Source of the DNA: Labrys wisconsinensis
GTDB lineage: Bacteria > Pseudomonadota > Alphaproteobacteria > Rhizobiales > Labraceae
DNA: 64,000 nucleotides
Assembly: GCF_030814995.1 (NCBI RefSeq)
Contig: NZ_JAUSVX010000001.1
Location: forward strand, 558,001 to 622,000
Direction: 5' to 3'
Position 1 is the stretch's first letter. Each line of letters starts with the position of its first letter. The notes below the pieces were generated by a model. It did not search any database. It worked only from the letters and a program-made list of their open reading frames with translations, and had not been told where the DNA came from. Both the position numbers and the translations under genes were made by a program. Below, piece after piece: positions 53,998 through 62,525 of this stretch.

Positions 53998-54778
53998 GGC
54001 CGAGATAGGCCTCCCGCACCCGCGGATGGCTGCGCACCGCCTCGGGCGAGCCGACGCAGATCACCTCCCCCGTGGCGAGCACCTGGATGCGCTCGCACAG
54101 ATTCATGATCAGGTCCATGTCGTGCTCGACCACCACCACGGTGACGCCGTGGAGGTCGCGGATGCGGCGGATCAGGGCGGTCAGCGCCCGGGTCTCGCCG
54201 GAATTGAGCCCGGCCGCCGGCTCATCGAGCAGCAGCAGGGTCGGCTCGGTGGCGAGCGCCCGGGCGATCTCCAGCCGCCGCTGGTCGCCATAGGGCAGGT
54301 CCACCGCCGGCCGGTCGGCCTGGCTCGCGAGCCCCATCAGGTTGAGCAGGCGCGCGGCGATGGTCTCGGCCTCGCGCGCATGGGCGCGATAGCGCGGGCC
54401 GCGCAGCACGGCGGCGACGGGGCCGACGGGATGGCGCAGCTGCGCCGCCGCCAGGATGTTCTCGGCGACGGAGAGCGAGCCGAACAGGCGCGAGCCCTGG
54501 AAGGTGCGGGCGATGCCGAGCCCGACGATCCGCGCCGTGCCGACGCCGACGATCGAGCGCCCCCTGAACTCGATCGCGCCGGAATCGGGCCGGGAGAAGC
54601 CGGTGATCAGGTTGAAGAACGTGCTCTTGCCCGAGCCGTTCGGGCCGATCACCCCCAGGATCTCGCCCTCCCTGAGCTCGATCGCGTGCTCGCGCAGGGC
54701 CACCAGCCCGCGGAAGGACTTGGTGAGGCCGGCGGTGCGCAGCACGACCGGCCCTGGCGCGTCCGCAGCGCTGCTCAC
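53990..54778 (-). CDS. livG: branched-chain amino acid-type ABC transporter ATPase LivG
   Basis: 262 residues. Walker A GPNGSGKST, the LivG segment IVGLGIARTFQGSRLFGSLSV, signature LPYGDQRRLEIARAL, Walker B LLLLDEPAAGLNSGE, and the LivG-specific C-terminal EHDMDLIMNLCERIQVLATG. The GTG start overlaps the upstream isochorismatase-like gene by four bases, tying the transporter into the catabolic operon. A longer upstream frame is rejected. Confidence 0.94.
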   Translation of the reverse strand: MSSAADAPGPVVLRTAGLTKSFRGLVALREHAIELREGEILGVIGPNGSGKSTFFNLITGFSRPDSGAIEFRGRSIVGVGTARIVGLGIARTFQGSRLFGSLSVAENILAAAQLRHPVGPVAAVLRGPRYRAHAREAETIAARLLNLMGLASQADRPAVDLPYGDQRRLEIARALATEPTLLLLDEPAAGLNSGETRALTALIRRIRDLHGVTVVVVEHDMDLIMNLCERIQVLATGEVICVGSPEAVRSHPRVREAYLGHA

Positions 54779-55392
54779 GTCGCCACCTCCAGCTCGGCGA
54801 GCAGGGCCGCGGTGCTCGCCTGGCGGCAATAGCCGCGGAAGGCGGCCAGCGCCTGCTGGTGCCGGACCTCGCTGTCGGTGGTGCAGGCATCGACCGGGCA
54901 GACCATGCGAAAGCCCCGGTCGGCGCCGTCGCGCACGGTGTGGTCGATGCACTGGTCGGTGAGGAAGCCCGTCACCACGAGGGTGTCGAGGCCGATATTG
55001 CGCATGAGATAGTCGAAATTCGTCGAGTTGAAGAGGCTCGACGAGGTCTTGGGCAGCACGATCTCGTCCTCGCCCGGCCGCAGCGCCTCGATCACCCGCG
55101 TCTCCGGGCTGCCCGGCGCGAAATGGAAGTTGGTCTGCTTGTAGTCGAGGCTGCGGTCGCGGCCGTCGCGCGTCAGGCTGGCGATCACGGTGTAGACGAT
55201 CTCGGCGCCGGCGGCGCGGCCGGCCGCGATCAGCCGGGCGATGTTGGGGATGGCGATGTCGCGCGCCGTGCGGAAGAAATAGGGCCGCGCCGCGGCGGCT
55301 CCGGCATGGAAGATGCCGTCCTGGGTGTCGATCACCAGGATCGCCGTCCGGGCCGGGTCGAGCGGGGCGTCCCGCGAGGGGGTTGCGGCCAT
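54775..55392 (-). CDS. isochorismatase-like cysteine hydrolase
   Basis: 205 residues. The catalytic triad of the family is visible: Asp in VIDTQDGIF, Lys in VLPKTSSSLF, and the nucleophilic Cys in GFLTDQCIDHTVRDG. This branch includes N-carbamoylsarcosine amidase, ureidoacrylate and nicotinamide amidohydrolases, so an amide or carbamoyl group is the likely target. GGGAGG precedes the ATG. It lies one base from the amidohydrolase gene and overlaps livG. Confidence 0.87.
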   Translation of the reverse strand: MAATPSRDAPLDPARTAILVIDTQDGIFHAGAAAARPYFFRTARDIAIPNIARLIAAGRAAGAEIVYTVIASLTRDGRDRSLDYKQTNFHFAPGSPETRVIEALRPGEDEIVLPKTSSSLFNSTNFDYLMRNIGLDTLVVTGFLTDQCIDHTVRDGADRGFRMVCPVDACTTDSEVRHQQALAAFRGYCRQASTAALLAELEVAT

Positions 55393-55393
55393 C

Positions 55394-56179
55394 TCAGCCT
55401 CCCGCGAAGGCGGCATGGGCCCGCCGCAGCACGCGCTCGAGCCGCTCCGCCCAGAGGGCCTGGCCCGCCGCCTCGCCGATCAGGTCCTGACGGATCTCGA
55501 ACTCGACATAGGGCAGGCCGCGCTCCTCGCCATGCACGGGGATCGAATAGCTCGTCGCCATGTCGACGCCGTAGGGCTCGTTGCGGCCGATCACCAGGCC
55601 GGGCTCGGCTTCGAGCGCGGCGAGCACCGGCCGGCTGAAACGGTCGTCGGCGCCGTAGCACAGGCCGACGTGCCAGGGCCGCTGGAAGGGCTGCGCCCGC
55701 AGCGAGGGCGTGAAGCTGTGCATCGAGACCAGCACGGTCGGCAGTCCCGCCGCCGCGCGGGCGTCGAGCCGGGCCACGATCTCGCGATGGTAGGGCGCGA
55801 CGATCTCGGCGAGCCGGCGCTCGCGCTCGGCCGCGTCGATGCCGGCATTGCCGGGCACCGGCGTGCCGTCGGAGACCGGGGCGATCAGGTCGGGCGCATC
55901 GTGCCGGCGGTTGCACTCGACCACCAGGCGCGAATAGCGCTGGAAGACCAGCGGCACGCCGAGCCGGTCGGAGAGGCGCACGCTGACGCCGAGAATGCCG
56001 ATGTCGATGCCGATATGCCGGTCGAGCTCGGCCTGCGCCAGGCCGAGGCTGCCGAGCGCCGCCGGCACCGCATTGCCGGCATGGTCGCAGATCATCAGGA
56101 ACGGCGAAACGGCCTCGCCGTTGCGCACGTCCACCGGGGCCGGGTCGTCGGGACCGAGCAGGGGACCGGGGCCGCTCAT
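55394..56179 (-). CDS. N-formylglutamate amidohydrolase family protein
   Basis: 261 residues. Family sequence: PFLMICDHAGNAVP, DRHIGIDIGILGVSVRLSDRLG, QRYSRLVVECNR, VLVSMHSFTP and VEFEIRQDLI. Known members release formate and glutamate from N-formylglutamate in histidine breakdown, but many relatives in such operons have other substrates. The start at MSGPGPLLGPDD lies one base after the glutamine-synthetase-like gene's stop. Function of this copy is open. Confidence 0.87.
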   Translation of the reverse strand: MSGPGPLLGPDDPAPVDVRNGEAVSPFLMICDHAGNAVPAALGSLGLAQAELDRHIGIDIGILGVSVRLSDRLGVPLVFQRYSRLVVECNRRHDAPDLIAPVSDGTPVPGNAGIDAAERERRLAEIVAPYHREIVARLDARAAAGLPTVLVSMHSFTPSLRAQPFQRPWHVGLCYGADDRFSRPVLAALEAEPGLVIGRNEPYGVDMATSYSIPVHGEERGLPYVEFEIRQDLIGEAAGQALWAERLERVLRRAHAAFAGG

Positions 56180-56180
56180 C

Positions 56181-57500
56181 TCAATAGGCCCTGGCATAGA
56201 GGCGGCAGAGTTCGTCGATCTCGATGCCGGTCGTCATGGCCACCTCGCCGCGCTTGTGCATGAGATAGGCCTCGCCCAGCACCGGCCCGAGCCAGCCCAT
56301 GGCCGCCGCGTCGGCCTCGAGCGCGTCGAGCGCCTCGTCCAGGCGGCGCGGCAGGTCGCCGATGCCGCGGGCGGCGCGCTCCTGCGGCGAGAGCGCGCCG
56401 GGATCGCCCGATGTCAGGACCGGCCGCGGCAGCCGGCGCCGGATCCCGTCGAGGCCGGCGAAGACCAGCATGCCGAGCTGGAGATAGGGGCTCGCGGCTG
56501 CGTCGGCGCCGCGATATTCCAGATTGTAGCGCCGGGCGACGTCGACATCGCCGGTCTCCGGGAACGGGCAGATGCGCAGCAGCGCCTCGCGGTCGCGGTC
56601 GGCGAGATTGGCGTAGTAGGCCGACCAGGAATGCGGCTTCAGCCGTTCGTAGGAGACGACGCTCGGCGCGGTGACGGCGCACAGCGCCCGGGCATGGTCG
56701 AGGATGCCGGCGGCGAAGGAGGCCGCGACCGGGCTGAGGCCGCCCGGCTCCCCCGCCTGATGGCACACCGGCTCGCCGGCGCGGTCGGTCAGGCTGAAAT
56801 GGATGTGCACGCCGTTGCCGGCGACGCCGCGCGTCACCATCGGCGAGAAGCTGATCTGGTGGTTGTGGCGGCGGGCGGTCGAGCGGGCGATCTCGCGCAG
56901 CTTCACCGCCTGGTCGGCCGCAGTCAGGCCGGGTGCGGGGTCGACCGTGACCTCGAACTGGCGCGGCCCGTATTCCGGCAGGAACGTGTCGGGCGAGAGG
57001 CCGTTGGCGCGCAGGGCGCCGATGAAGTCGCCGATGAAGGGCTCCAGGCCGCGCAGCTTGTTGGCGGCATAGGCATCGGCGGCCCGCTCCTCGATGCCGT
57101 CGATCCAGAACTCGTGCTCGAAGCTGGCGACGAGGCTGAGCCCCGCCTCGGCCTCGAGGGCTGCCAGGGCGCGCTTGAGGAAGGCGCGCGGGCAGCAGTC
57201 CCAGGGCTCGCCGGCCATGGTCAGGATGTCGCCGAGCACGACGTGCTCGACCGGCGTGCCGTCGGCATAGTCGAGCGTGATGTCGCCGTCCGGGCTCGGC
57301 ACCAGCATCAGGTCGCCGCGCGGCCCGAACGGCGTCGCCGGGATGCGCCCGAAGCAGTTGATCATGATGTTGGTCGGCGTCCAGCCGACGCCGAAGCGGC
57401 GCCGGCTCTCCAGGTCGCGCAAGGGAAAGCCCTTGCCGCGCACCTGGCCGGCAATGTCGCTGCAGCACACGGTGACGATGCTTTCGCGCTCGATGACCAT
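56181..57500 (-). CDS. glutamine synthetase family protein, probable gamma-glutamyl-amide ligase
   Basis: 439 residues. Glutamine synthetase fold: an N-terminal beta-grasp region, then Glu-rich metal site FEHEFW, EYGPRQFEVTV, GNGVHIHFSL, and RICPFPETGDV with the later RYNLEYRGADAAASPYLQLG. It belongs to the PuuA/GlnT-like group rather than biosynthetic GlnA, because the GlnA adenylylation tyrosine region is absent. Such enzymes join glutamate to an amine using ATP. As the first gene of the nine-gene operon it may activate the imported amine. The start follows a G-rich site. Confidence 0.87.
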   Translation of the reverse strand: MVIERESIVTVCCSDIAGQVRGKGFPLRDLESRRRFGVGWTPTNIMINCFGRIPATPFGPRGDLMLVPSPDGDITLDYADGTPVEHVVLGDILTMAGEPWDCCPRAFLKRALAALEAEAGLSLVASFEHEFWIDGIEERAADAYAANKLRGLEPFIGDFIGALRANGLSPDTFLPEYGPRQFEVTVDPAPGLTAADQAVKLREIARSTARRHNHQISFSPMVTRGVAGNGVHIHFSLTDRAGEPVCHQAGEPGGLSPVAASFAAGILDHARALCAVTAPSVVSYERLKPHSWSAYYANLADRDREALLRICPFPETGDVDVARRYNLEYRGADAAASPYLQLGMLVFAGLDGIRRRLPRPVLTSGDPGALSPQERAARGIGDLPRRLDEALDALEADAAAMGWLGPVLGEAYLMHKRGEVAMTTGIEIDELCRLYARAY

Positions 57501-57672
57501 GCACCCCCCGGGAATGGATCGAAGCAGGGTCCGGGGCGGGAGGTCCCGCCGCCGGACAGTGTGCAGGCGCCTCGCGGTCCTGCCGGAACGGCAGCCCGAG
57601 GCTGTTGGGCCGAAGGATTCGGCGGCCAGCCACCGCCCACCGCCCGCATCGGCCGACGGGGACGCTAGCACA

Positions 57673-57732
57673 GCTGACGAAAAATTTACAAGACGAGGAT
57701 TGTGACGGCGATGTTGTAATTTTCAGCAACAT
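57673..57732. promoter_or_regulatory. AT-rich inverted repeats upstream of the catabolic operon, possible RpiR operator
   Basis: Within the 250-bp gap between the RpiR-type gene and the operon, GCTGA..AAAA..TTACAA (57673-57691) is an imperfect inverted match of TTGTAATTTTCAGC (57714-57727). The right half also forms ATGTTG/CAACAT (57711-57716 / 57727-57732). The stretch is far more AT-rich than its surroundings. Position and symmetry suit a dimeric regulator such as the adjacent RpiR protein; a weak transcription stop for the rpiR-opposite side cannot be excluded. Confidence 0.5.
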
Positions 57733-57750
57733 GCCTCTCGCCGGGGCAGC

Positions 57751-58632
57751 TCAGCCCAGCAGCCTGGCGCGGACCGCCTCGATGGTCTCGAAGCGCGCCC
57801 GGGCCACCGCCCATTGCCGGGCGTCGAGGGCGAGCGCCAGCGCCTCGACCAGCGCGACGATGCCGATCAGGCTGTCCCAGGGCGAGGGCACGTTGACGCG
57901 GGCCCGGAGCACGATGTCGGCGATCTCGGCCGCGTCCGACATCCACTGGTCGGTGAACAGCGCGACCACCGCCCGGCGCTCCTTCGCCACCTGGGCGGTG
58001 CGGATGGTGTCGGCCTGGTAGCGGCGGATGTCGAACAGGATGACCACGTCGCGGCGCTGGATCTCGGCGAGCTCGTCGGCCCGCCGCAGCAGCCCCTGGG
58101 AGAGCACCCGCACCTTGCCGCGCATTTTGCGCAGGTGGAACTCGAGATGGCGGGAGGCCGGCTCGGTGAAGTCGCCGCCGAGCAGGAAGACCTGGCGCCG
58201 GGCATCGCCGAGGATGTCGGCCAGGCGCTCGATGTCGGCCTCGCTCGCCATGGCGAGCGAGCTCTGCACCGTCTCGGCCAGGCTCTGGCCGAAGGCCGAG
58301 AGGGTGGAGGGCGGGCTGCCGACATGGGGACGGGTCAGGGGATTCTCGGCCTGCGCCTCCATCTCCTCGCGCAGGGCGCGGCGGAACTCGGCATAGCCGG
58401 CGAAGCCGAGCTTGGCGACGAAGCGCAGGATGGTCGGCGCGCTGACCTTGGCGCGCTCGGCGAACAGCGAGACGGTCTCCATGCCGGTGGTGGGGTAGCG
58501 CGCCAGCAGCGCCCGCGCCGCCCGGCGCTCGGCATCGCTGAGCGAGGCCATGCCGGCCACGACGCGGTCGGCCAGGGTCGCCGGGCCGGGATGGGGCCCG
58601 GCAAAGACGCCGATCTTCTCGATCTCGTCCAT
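57751..58632 (-). CDS. MurR/RpiR family transcriptional regulator
   Basis: 293 residues: an N-terminal HTH_6 domain (DRVVAGMASLSDAERRAARAL; FAERAKVSAPTILRFVAKLGFAGY) and a C-terminal SIS domain (RQVFLLGGDFTEPASRHLEFHL, DVVILFDIRRYQADTI). SIS domains usually bind phosphosugars, but RpiR proteins also control amino-acid and histidine catabolism. It is encoded upstream and in the same direction as the nine-gene operon. Of two adjacent ATGs, the second (58632) sits five bases from AGGAGG and is preferred. Confidence 0.88.
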   Translation of the reverse strand: MDEIEKIGVFAGPHPGPATLADRVVAGMASLSDAERRAARALLARYPTTGMETVSLFAERAKVSAPTILRFVAKLGFAGYAEFRRALREEMEAQAENPLTRPHVGSPPSTLSAFGQSLAETVQSSLAMASEADIERLADILGDARRQVFLLGGDFTEPASRHLEFHLRKMRGKVRVLSQGLLRRADELAEIQRRDVVILFDIRRYQADTIRTAQVAKERRAVVALFTDQWMSDAAEIADIVLRARVNVPSPWDSLIGIVALVEALALALDARQWAVARARFETIEAVRARLLG

Positions 58633-58706
58633 CATCCCCTCCTGGGAGGGGCTCAGGTTACGCGAAGATCGGCCGCCGCAACAATCGGCAAGTTCCGTAA
58701 TCGGAA

Positions 58707-59138
58707 TTACAGCCCGGCGGCCCCGCTGGGCGCCACCGGCCGGTCCGTTGCCTCCGGCGGCTTCGGCACGGCGAAGCGCCCCTCCTCCGCCTTGTTGATG
58801 TACTGGCTCGCCACCAGGATGCCCTTGAACGGACGCAGGATCGGGATGCAGGCGGCGAGCAGGAACGGCAGCGTCGTGACCAGATGCACCCAGAAGGGCG
58901 GCGCATAGGTCAATTCGATCCACATGCCGAAGCCGGTGACCGGAAAGGCCATGGTCATCATCACGAAGAAGGCCGGCCCGTCCGCCGGGTCGGCGAAGGT
59001 ATAATCGAGCCCGCAGGCCGCGCAGCGCGGCGCCAGCTTCAGGAAGCCGTCGAAGAGCTTGCCGCGCCCGCAGCGCGGACAGGCCCCGCGCAGCCCGACC
59101 CCGATGATCGATTGCGCGGCTGCTGACTGCATCTCCAT
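58707..59138 (-). CDS. DUF983 family membrane protein with zinc-ribbon N-terminus
   Basis: 143 residues. The N-terminus GLRGACPRCGRGKLFDGFLKLAPRCAACGLDY has two CxxC pairs as in DUF983, followed by two to three membrane helices (PAFFVMMTMAFPVTGFGMWI; FWVHLVTTLPFLLAACIPIL). Function unknown; DUF983 genes often lie near cytochrome oxidase genes, which is not the case here. GAGGTG precedes the ATG at 59138. It is divergent from the MocR gene, sharing the palindromic operator region. Confidence 0.85.
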   Translation of the reverse strand: MEMQSAAAQSIIGVGLRGACPRCGRGKLFDGFLKLAPRCAACGLDYTFADPADGPAFFVMMTMAFPVTGFGMWIELTYAPPFWVHLVTTLPFLLAACIPILRPFKGILVASQYINKAEEGRFAVPKPPEATDRPVAPSGAAGL

Positions 59139-59173
59139 CTCGTCACCTCGCCTCGTTTCCACCGGACCACCGT

Positions 59174-59290
59174 TTGTATGCATTGCAAATCCATACAAAT
59201 CAGCCTACATTGAGGTTGCCCTGGACTTGGCTCTCCAAGGTCGCAACGGCGATCCCGCCTGCGCATTCATGTAGTATTGTATGCATACAA
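59174..59290. promoter_or_regulatory. repeated TTGTATG/CATACAA operator sites between DUF983 and MocR genes
   Basis: A perfect 14-bp palindrome TTGTATGCATACAA (59277-59290) abuts the MocR start codon, and TTGTATG (59174-59180) with CATACAA (59192-59198) forms a second, spaced copy just upstream of the DUF983 start. The same half-site four times in a 152-bp divergent promoter region points to a dimeric DNA-binding protein, most simply the MocR product controlling itself and the divergent gene. Confidence 0.7.
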
Positions 59291-60694
59291 ATGCAAGATA
59301 AAGAATCCCCTCTGAGCTGGATGCCGGTCCTGCGCGCGGGCGTCCCGCGCTATCTCGCCATCGCGCAGGCTTTGGCGGAGGACATTCGCGCCGGCCGCCT
59401 GGCTCCGGGCGCCCAGCTTCCGCCGCAGCGCGCCCTGGCCGAGGCTCTGGACGTGGACCTCACCACCGTGACCCGGGCCTTCGGCGAGGCCCGCCGCCAG
59501 GGGCTGGTGGAGGGCACCACCCGGCGCGGCAGCTTCGTGCGCCTGCCGGGCACGCCGCGCTATGCCGAGCCGTCCCTCGCGGCGCCGCCGGTCGTCGACC
59601 TCAGCATGAACATGCCGCCGCAGCCCGCCGACGGATTCCTGCGCGAGGCGATCCGCGACGGTCTCGACGCCCTGCTGGGCTCGCCCGCCGGCCTCCTCAC
59701 GATGCACTACCAGGACAATGCCGGCGCGCCGGCCGACCGGGCGGCCGGCGCCCGCTTCCTCGCCGAACGCCTGGACGGGCCGCCGGTCGACCGGCTGGTG
59801 GTGATGCCGGGCGCCCAGGCCGCCCTCGCCGCCGTGCTGTCGGTGGCGCTGGCGCCGGGCGAGGTGCTGGCGACCGGCGCCGTCGCCTATCCCGGCGTGC
59901 GCGCGGCGGCGGCCCGCTGCGGCCTCCGCCTCGCCGGGGTGGCGCTCGACGAGCACGGGCTGATCCCGGCGGCGCTGGAGGAGGTCTGCGCCCGCACCGG
60001 CGCGCGGGCCGTCTATGTCGTGCCGACCATCGACAACCCGACCACGGCGACCCTGCCGCTCCGGCGCCGGGAGGAGCTCGCCGCGCTCGCCCGCCGCCGG
60101 GACCTCGCCATCGTCGAGGACGACGCCTATGGCGCGCTGCCGCTCGCGACCCCGCCGGCGCTCGCCGCGCTGGCGCCGGACCGGACCTGGCACATCGCCA
60201 CCCTGTCGAAATGCGCCACCCCGGCGCTGCGTATCGCCTATGCCGTGGCGCCGGATGTCGCCGGGGCGCTGCGCCTCGCCGCCGATGTGCGGGCGACCAG
60301 CCTGATGGCGCCGCCGCTGATGGCGGGGCTCGCGACCCGCTGGATCGAGGACGGCACGCTCGCCGCGCTCACCGCCGCGATCCGGCGCGAGAGCGCCGCC
60401 CGCCAGGCGATCGCGGCGCAGGTGCTGCAGGGCCTCAGCTTCGCCGCCCACCCCGAGGGCCATCATCTCTGGCTCGCCCTGCCGGACGGCTGGCGCCACG
60501 GCGACGTCGGCGCCGACGCGCGCCGCGCCGGGCTCTCCGTGGTCGGCAGCGACGCCTTCGCCATCTCCGAGATCCCGAAGGCGGTGCGCATCTCGCTCGG
60601 CGCGCCCTCGACGCGCGCCGCGCTGGAGCGCGGCCTCACCGTGCTGGCGGCCGTGCTCTCCGGCCCGCCCCAGGCGGTCGCCGGCATCGTCTGA
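59291..60694 (+). CDS. MocR/PdxR-type GntR regulator with aminotransferase domain
   Basis: 467 residues. An N-terminal GntR winged helix (YLAIAQALAEDIRAGRLAPG, DVDLTTVTRAFGEARRQGLV) is fused to a fold-type I aminotransferase domain. The PLP site shows NPTTATLP, VEDDAYG with the ring-nitrogen Asp, and TLSKCATPALRIAYAV with the Schiff-base Lys. Such proteins sense PLP or an amino compound. The start MQDKESPLSWMP matches the family N-terminus; an ATG at 59321 would drop ten residues. The lack of an obvious ribosome site is explained by the operator abutting the ATG. Confidence 0.9.
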   Translation: MQDKESPLSWMPVLRAGVPRYLAIAQALAEDIRAGRLAPGAQLPPQRALAEALDVDLTTVTRAFGEARRQGLVEGTTRRGSFVRLPGTPRYAEPSLAAPPVVDLSMNMPPQPADGFLREAIRDGLDALLGSPAGLLTMHYQDNAGAPADRAAGARFLAERLDGPPVDRLVVMPGAQAALAAVLSVALAPGEVLATGAVAYPGVRAAAARCGLRLAGVALDEHGLIPAALEEVCARTGARAVYVVPTIDNPTTATLPLRRREELAALARRRDLAIVEDDAYGALPLATPPALAALAPDRTWHIATLSKCATPALRIAYAVAPDVAGALRLAADVRATSLMAPPLMAGLATRWIEDGTLAALTAAIRRESAARQAIAAQVLQGLSFAAHPEGHHLWLALPDGWRHGDVGADARRAGLSVVGSDAFAISEIPKAVRISLGAPSTRAALERGLTVLAAVLSGPPQAVAGIV

Positions 60695-60735
60695 GCACCG
60701 GATGCCGGTCAATCAGCCGGCAAATAATCATCGCC

Positions 60736-61920
60736 TCAAGCTAGCGGCAGGCGGCGATAGATGCCGGGCGCGGCGGGGTCGTGATACTTGTTCATCGGCC
60801 CGTTCTCGACGAAATCGCGATGGCAGCGGGCCAGCCGCTCGCGTGACAGGGTGACGCCGAGGCCGGGGCCTTCGGGCACGCGGACCGTGTTGTTGCGCGG
60901 GCTGAACGGCCCTTCCTCGATGACGTCGGTCGTCTGCATGCGAAACAGCGACTGGTTCGGCTCGCGGATCCAGCCGAGGGCGGCACTGAGATGCAGGTAG
61001 GCGGCGCTGCCGACGCCGCTGTCGCCGCTGTAGCACCAGAAATCGAGGCCCGCATGCTCGCAGGCACCGACGAAGCGCACCAGCCGGCCGATGCCGCCGA
61101 GCACGGCGGGATTGCCGCAGATCGCGTCGGGGACCTTGCGCACCATCGCCCGGGCGATGTTGACGTCATGGGTGGAGAACGGGATCGAGCAGTGGCGCCG
61201 GAGCTCGACCATCTCGTCGGCGGTCGCCACCGGGTCTTCCCAGTTGCGCACGCCGAGCGCCTCCAGCGGGCGCACCAGCCGCCGCGCCGTGGCGAGCGAA
61301 TAGGCCTGGTTGGAATCGATGCGCAGCATCACCTTTTCGCCCAGGCGCTCGCGGATCAGCTCCAGCATGCGCAGCGAGATCATGGGATCGGCGGTGGAGA
61401 ACTTGCCTTCGAAGAAGGTGGTGCCGTGGGTCTCGTGGAGCGCCACGCAATAGTCGGCGACCGCTTCCGGCGTCCGCTCGCCGCGCACCCCGGGACCGTC
61501 GCCGCGCAACGAGAAATAGTCGGTGAACGGGATATCCCGTCGCACCGCTCCGCCGAGCACCTGGTAGAGTGGCAGGTTCCAGGCCTTGCCCCTCAAGTCC
61601 CACAGCGCCATCTCGATCGCGCCGAAGGCCGTGATCCCGGCCTGGTCGTTGATGCTCTGCACGCCCCGCCAGAACGGCAGGCAGACGTGCTCCGCGCCGG
61701 CGATGTCGAAGGCGTCGCGGCCGATCAGGGCCGGAGCGAGCCGATCGCGGATGATCGCCGCCGCCTGGGGCGAGGGCGCTTCGCCGAGGCCGACGAGCCC
61801 GTCCTCGGTCTCCACCTCGACGATGGTGACGGAAAAGCCCGGCAGCTCGCCGAAAACCCAGACATAGGGTGCTTCCAGCGGCAGGTTGACCGGCGTCGCC
61901 GTGATGCGGCGGATCTTCAT
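60736..61920 (-). CDS. enolase-superfamily sugar acid dehydratase/racemase (mandelate racemase/muconate lactonizing group)
   Basis: 394 residues. Capping domain IRRITATPVNLPLEAPYVW, VEVETEDGLVGLGEAPSP; barrel domain with GAIEMALWDLRGKA, metal ligands around MLRIDSNQAYS, NWEDPVA and the later FSTHDVN. The family abstracts an alpha-proton from a carboxylate; members act on glucarate, galactarate, mandelate or muconate. The substrate is not readable. Its ATG overlaps the zur stop by four bases, an unexpected coupling. Confidence 0.85.
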   Translation of the reverse strand: MKIRRITATPVNLPLEAPYVWVFGELPGFSVTIVEVETEDGLVGLGEAPSPQAAAIIRDRLAPALIGRDAFDIAGAEHVCLPFWRGVQSINDQAGITAFGAIEMALWDLRGKAWNLPLYQVLGGAVRRDIPFTDYFSLRGDGPGVRGERTPEAVADYCVALHETHGTTFFEGKFSTADPMISLRMLELIRERLGEKVMLRIDSNQAYSLATARRLVRPLEALGVRNWEDPVATADEMVELRRHCSIPFSTHDVNIARAMVRKVPDAICGNPAVLGGIGRLVRFVGACEHAGLDFWCYSGDSGVGSAAYLHLSAALGWIREPNQSLFRMQTTDVIEEGPFSPRNNTVRVPEGPGLGVTLSRERLARCHRDFVENGPMNKYHDPAAPGIYRRLPLA

Positions 61921-62441
61921 GCCGCCCGCTTCGCCCGGCAATGGGCGCATTCGCCGGCGATCTCGATCACCTGGGCGCGGGGATGGAAGCCGGCCGCCGT
62001 CGCGGCCTTGGCCAGCGCCGTGCCGACGCTGTCCGACACCGCCTCGCCCACCGCCCCGCAGCTCTCGCAGATCAGGAACATCACCACGCCGCCGCCCTGA
62101 TGGTCGTGGACGCAGGCGATGAAGGCGTTCTTGCTCTCGATGCGGTGGGCCAGGCGCTGCTCGAGCAGGAAGTCGAGGGCGCGGTAGACGGTGATCGGCG
62201 CCGGGCGCCGGCCCTCGGCGTCCTCCAGCCGCTCGATCAGCTCATAGGCGCCGATCGGCGCATGGGTGGCGGCCAGCGCCTCCAGCACCTGCCGGCGGAT
62301 CGGCGTCAGCCGCGCCCCGCTGGCGGCGCACAGCTTCTCCGCCCGGGCGAGCGTCGCCTCGGCACAATGGGCATGGTCGTGCTCCGGCGCTGCGAACACC
62401 GGGGCCTCGGCGGACCGGTCGTGGGGATGGCTGTGTCCCAT
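61917..62441 (-). CDS. zur: Fur family zinc-uptake regulator Zur
   Basis: 174 residues. Winged helix GARLTPIRRQVLEALAATHAPIGAYELIERL...PITVYRALDFLLEQRLAHRIES, then dimerisation domain with HDHQGGGVVMFLICESCGAV and CAHCRA forming the structural zinc site. The His-rich N-terminus (GHSHPHDRS...HDHAHC) is unusual in amount and may bind extra metal. The pattern fits Zur rather than Fur or Irr. No znu transporter genes are adjacent; instead the stop overlaps an enolase-superfamily gene. Confidence 0.9.
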   Translation of the reverse strand: MGHSHPHDRSAEAPVFAAPEHDHAHCAEATLARAEKLCAASGARLTPIRRQVLEALAATHAPIGAYELIERLEDAEGRRPAPITVYRALDFLLEQRLAHRIESKNAFIACVHDHQGGGVVMFLICESCGAVGEAVSDSVGTALAKAATAAGFHPRAQVIEIAGECAHCRAKRAA

Positions 62442-62477
62442 GGCGCGAATGTAGCAACGCCCCCGCCTCGGCGCCAG

Positions 62478-62505
62478 TTGCAGGAGCAGACCGGCCCTCT
62501 ATAAT
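62478..62505 (+). promoter_or_regulatory. sigma-70-type promoter for the 77-residue membrane protein gene
   Basis: A perfect -10 TATAAT (62500-62505) has TTGCAG (62478-62483, four of six to TTGACA) at a 16-bp spacing. Transcription would begin near 62512, giving a very short leader that starts close to the GAGGAGG ribosome site (62511-62517) and the ATG at 62526. Confidence 0.6.
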
Positions 62506-62525
62506 GATGCGAGGAGGAACGATAA

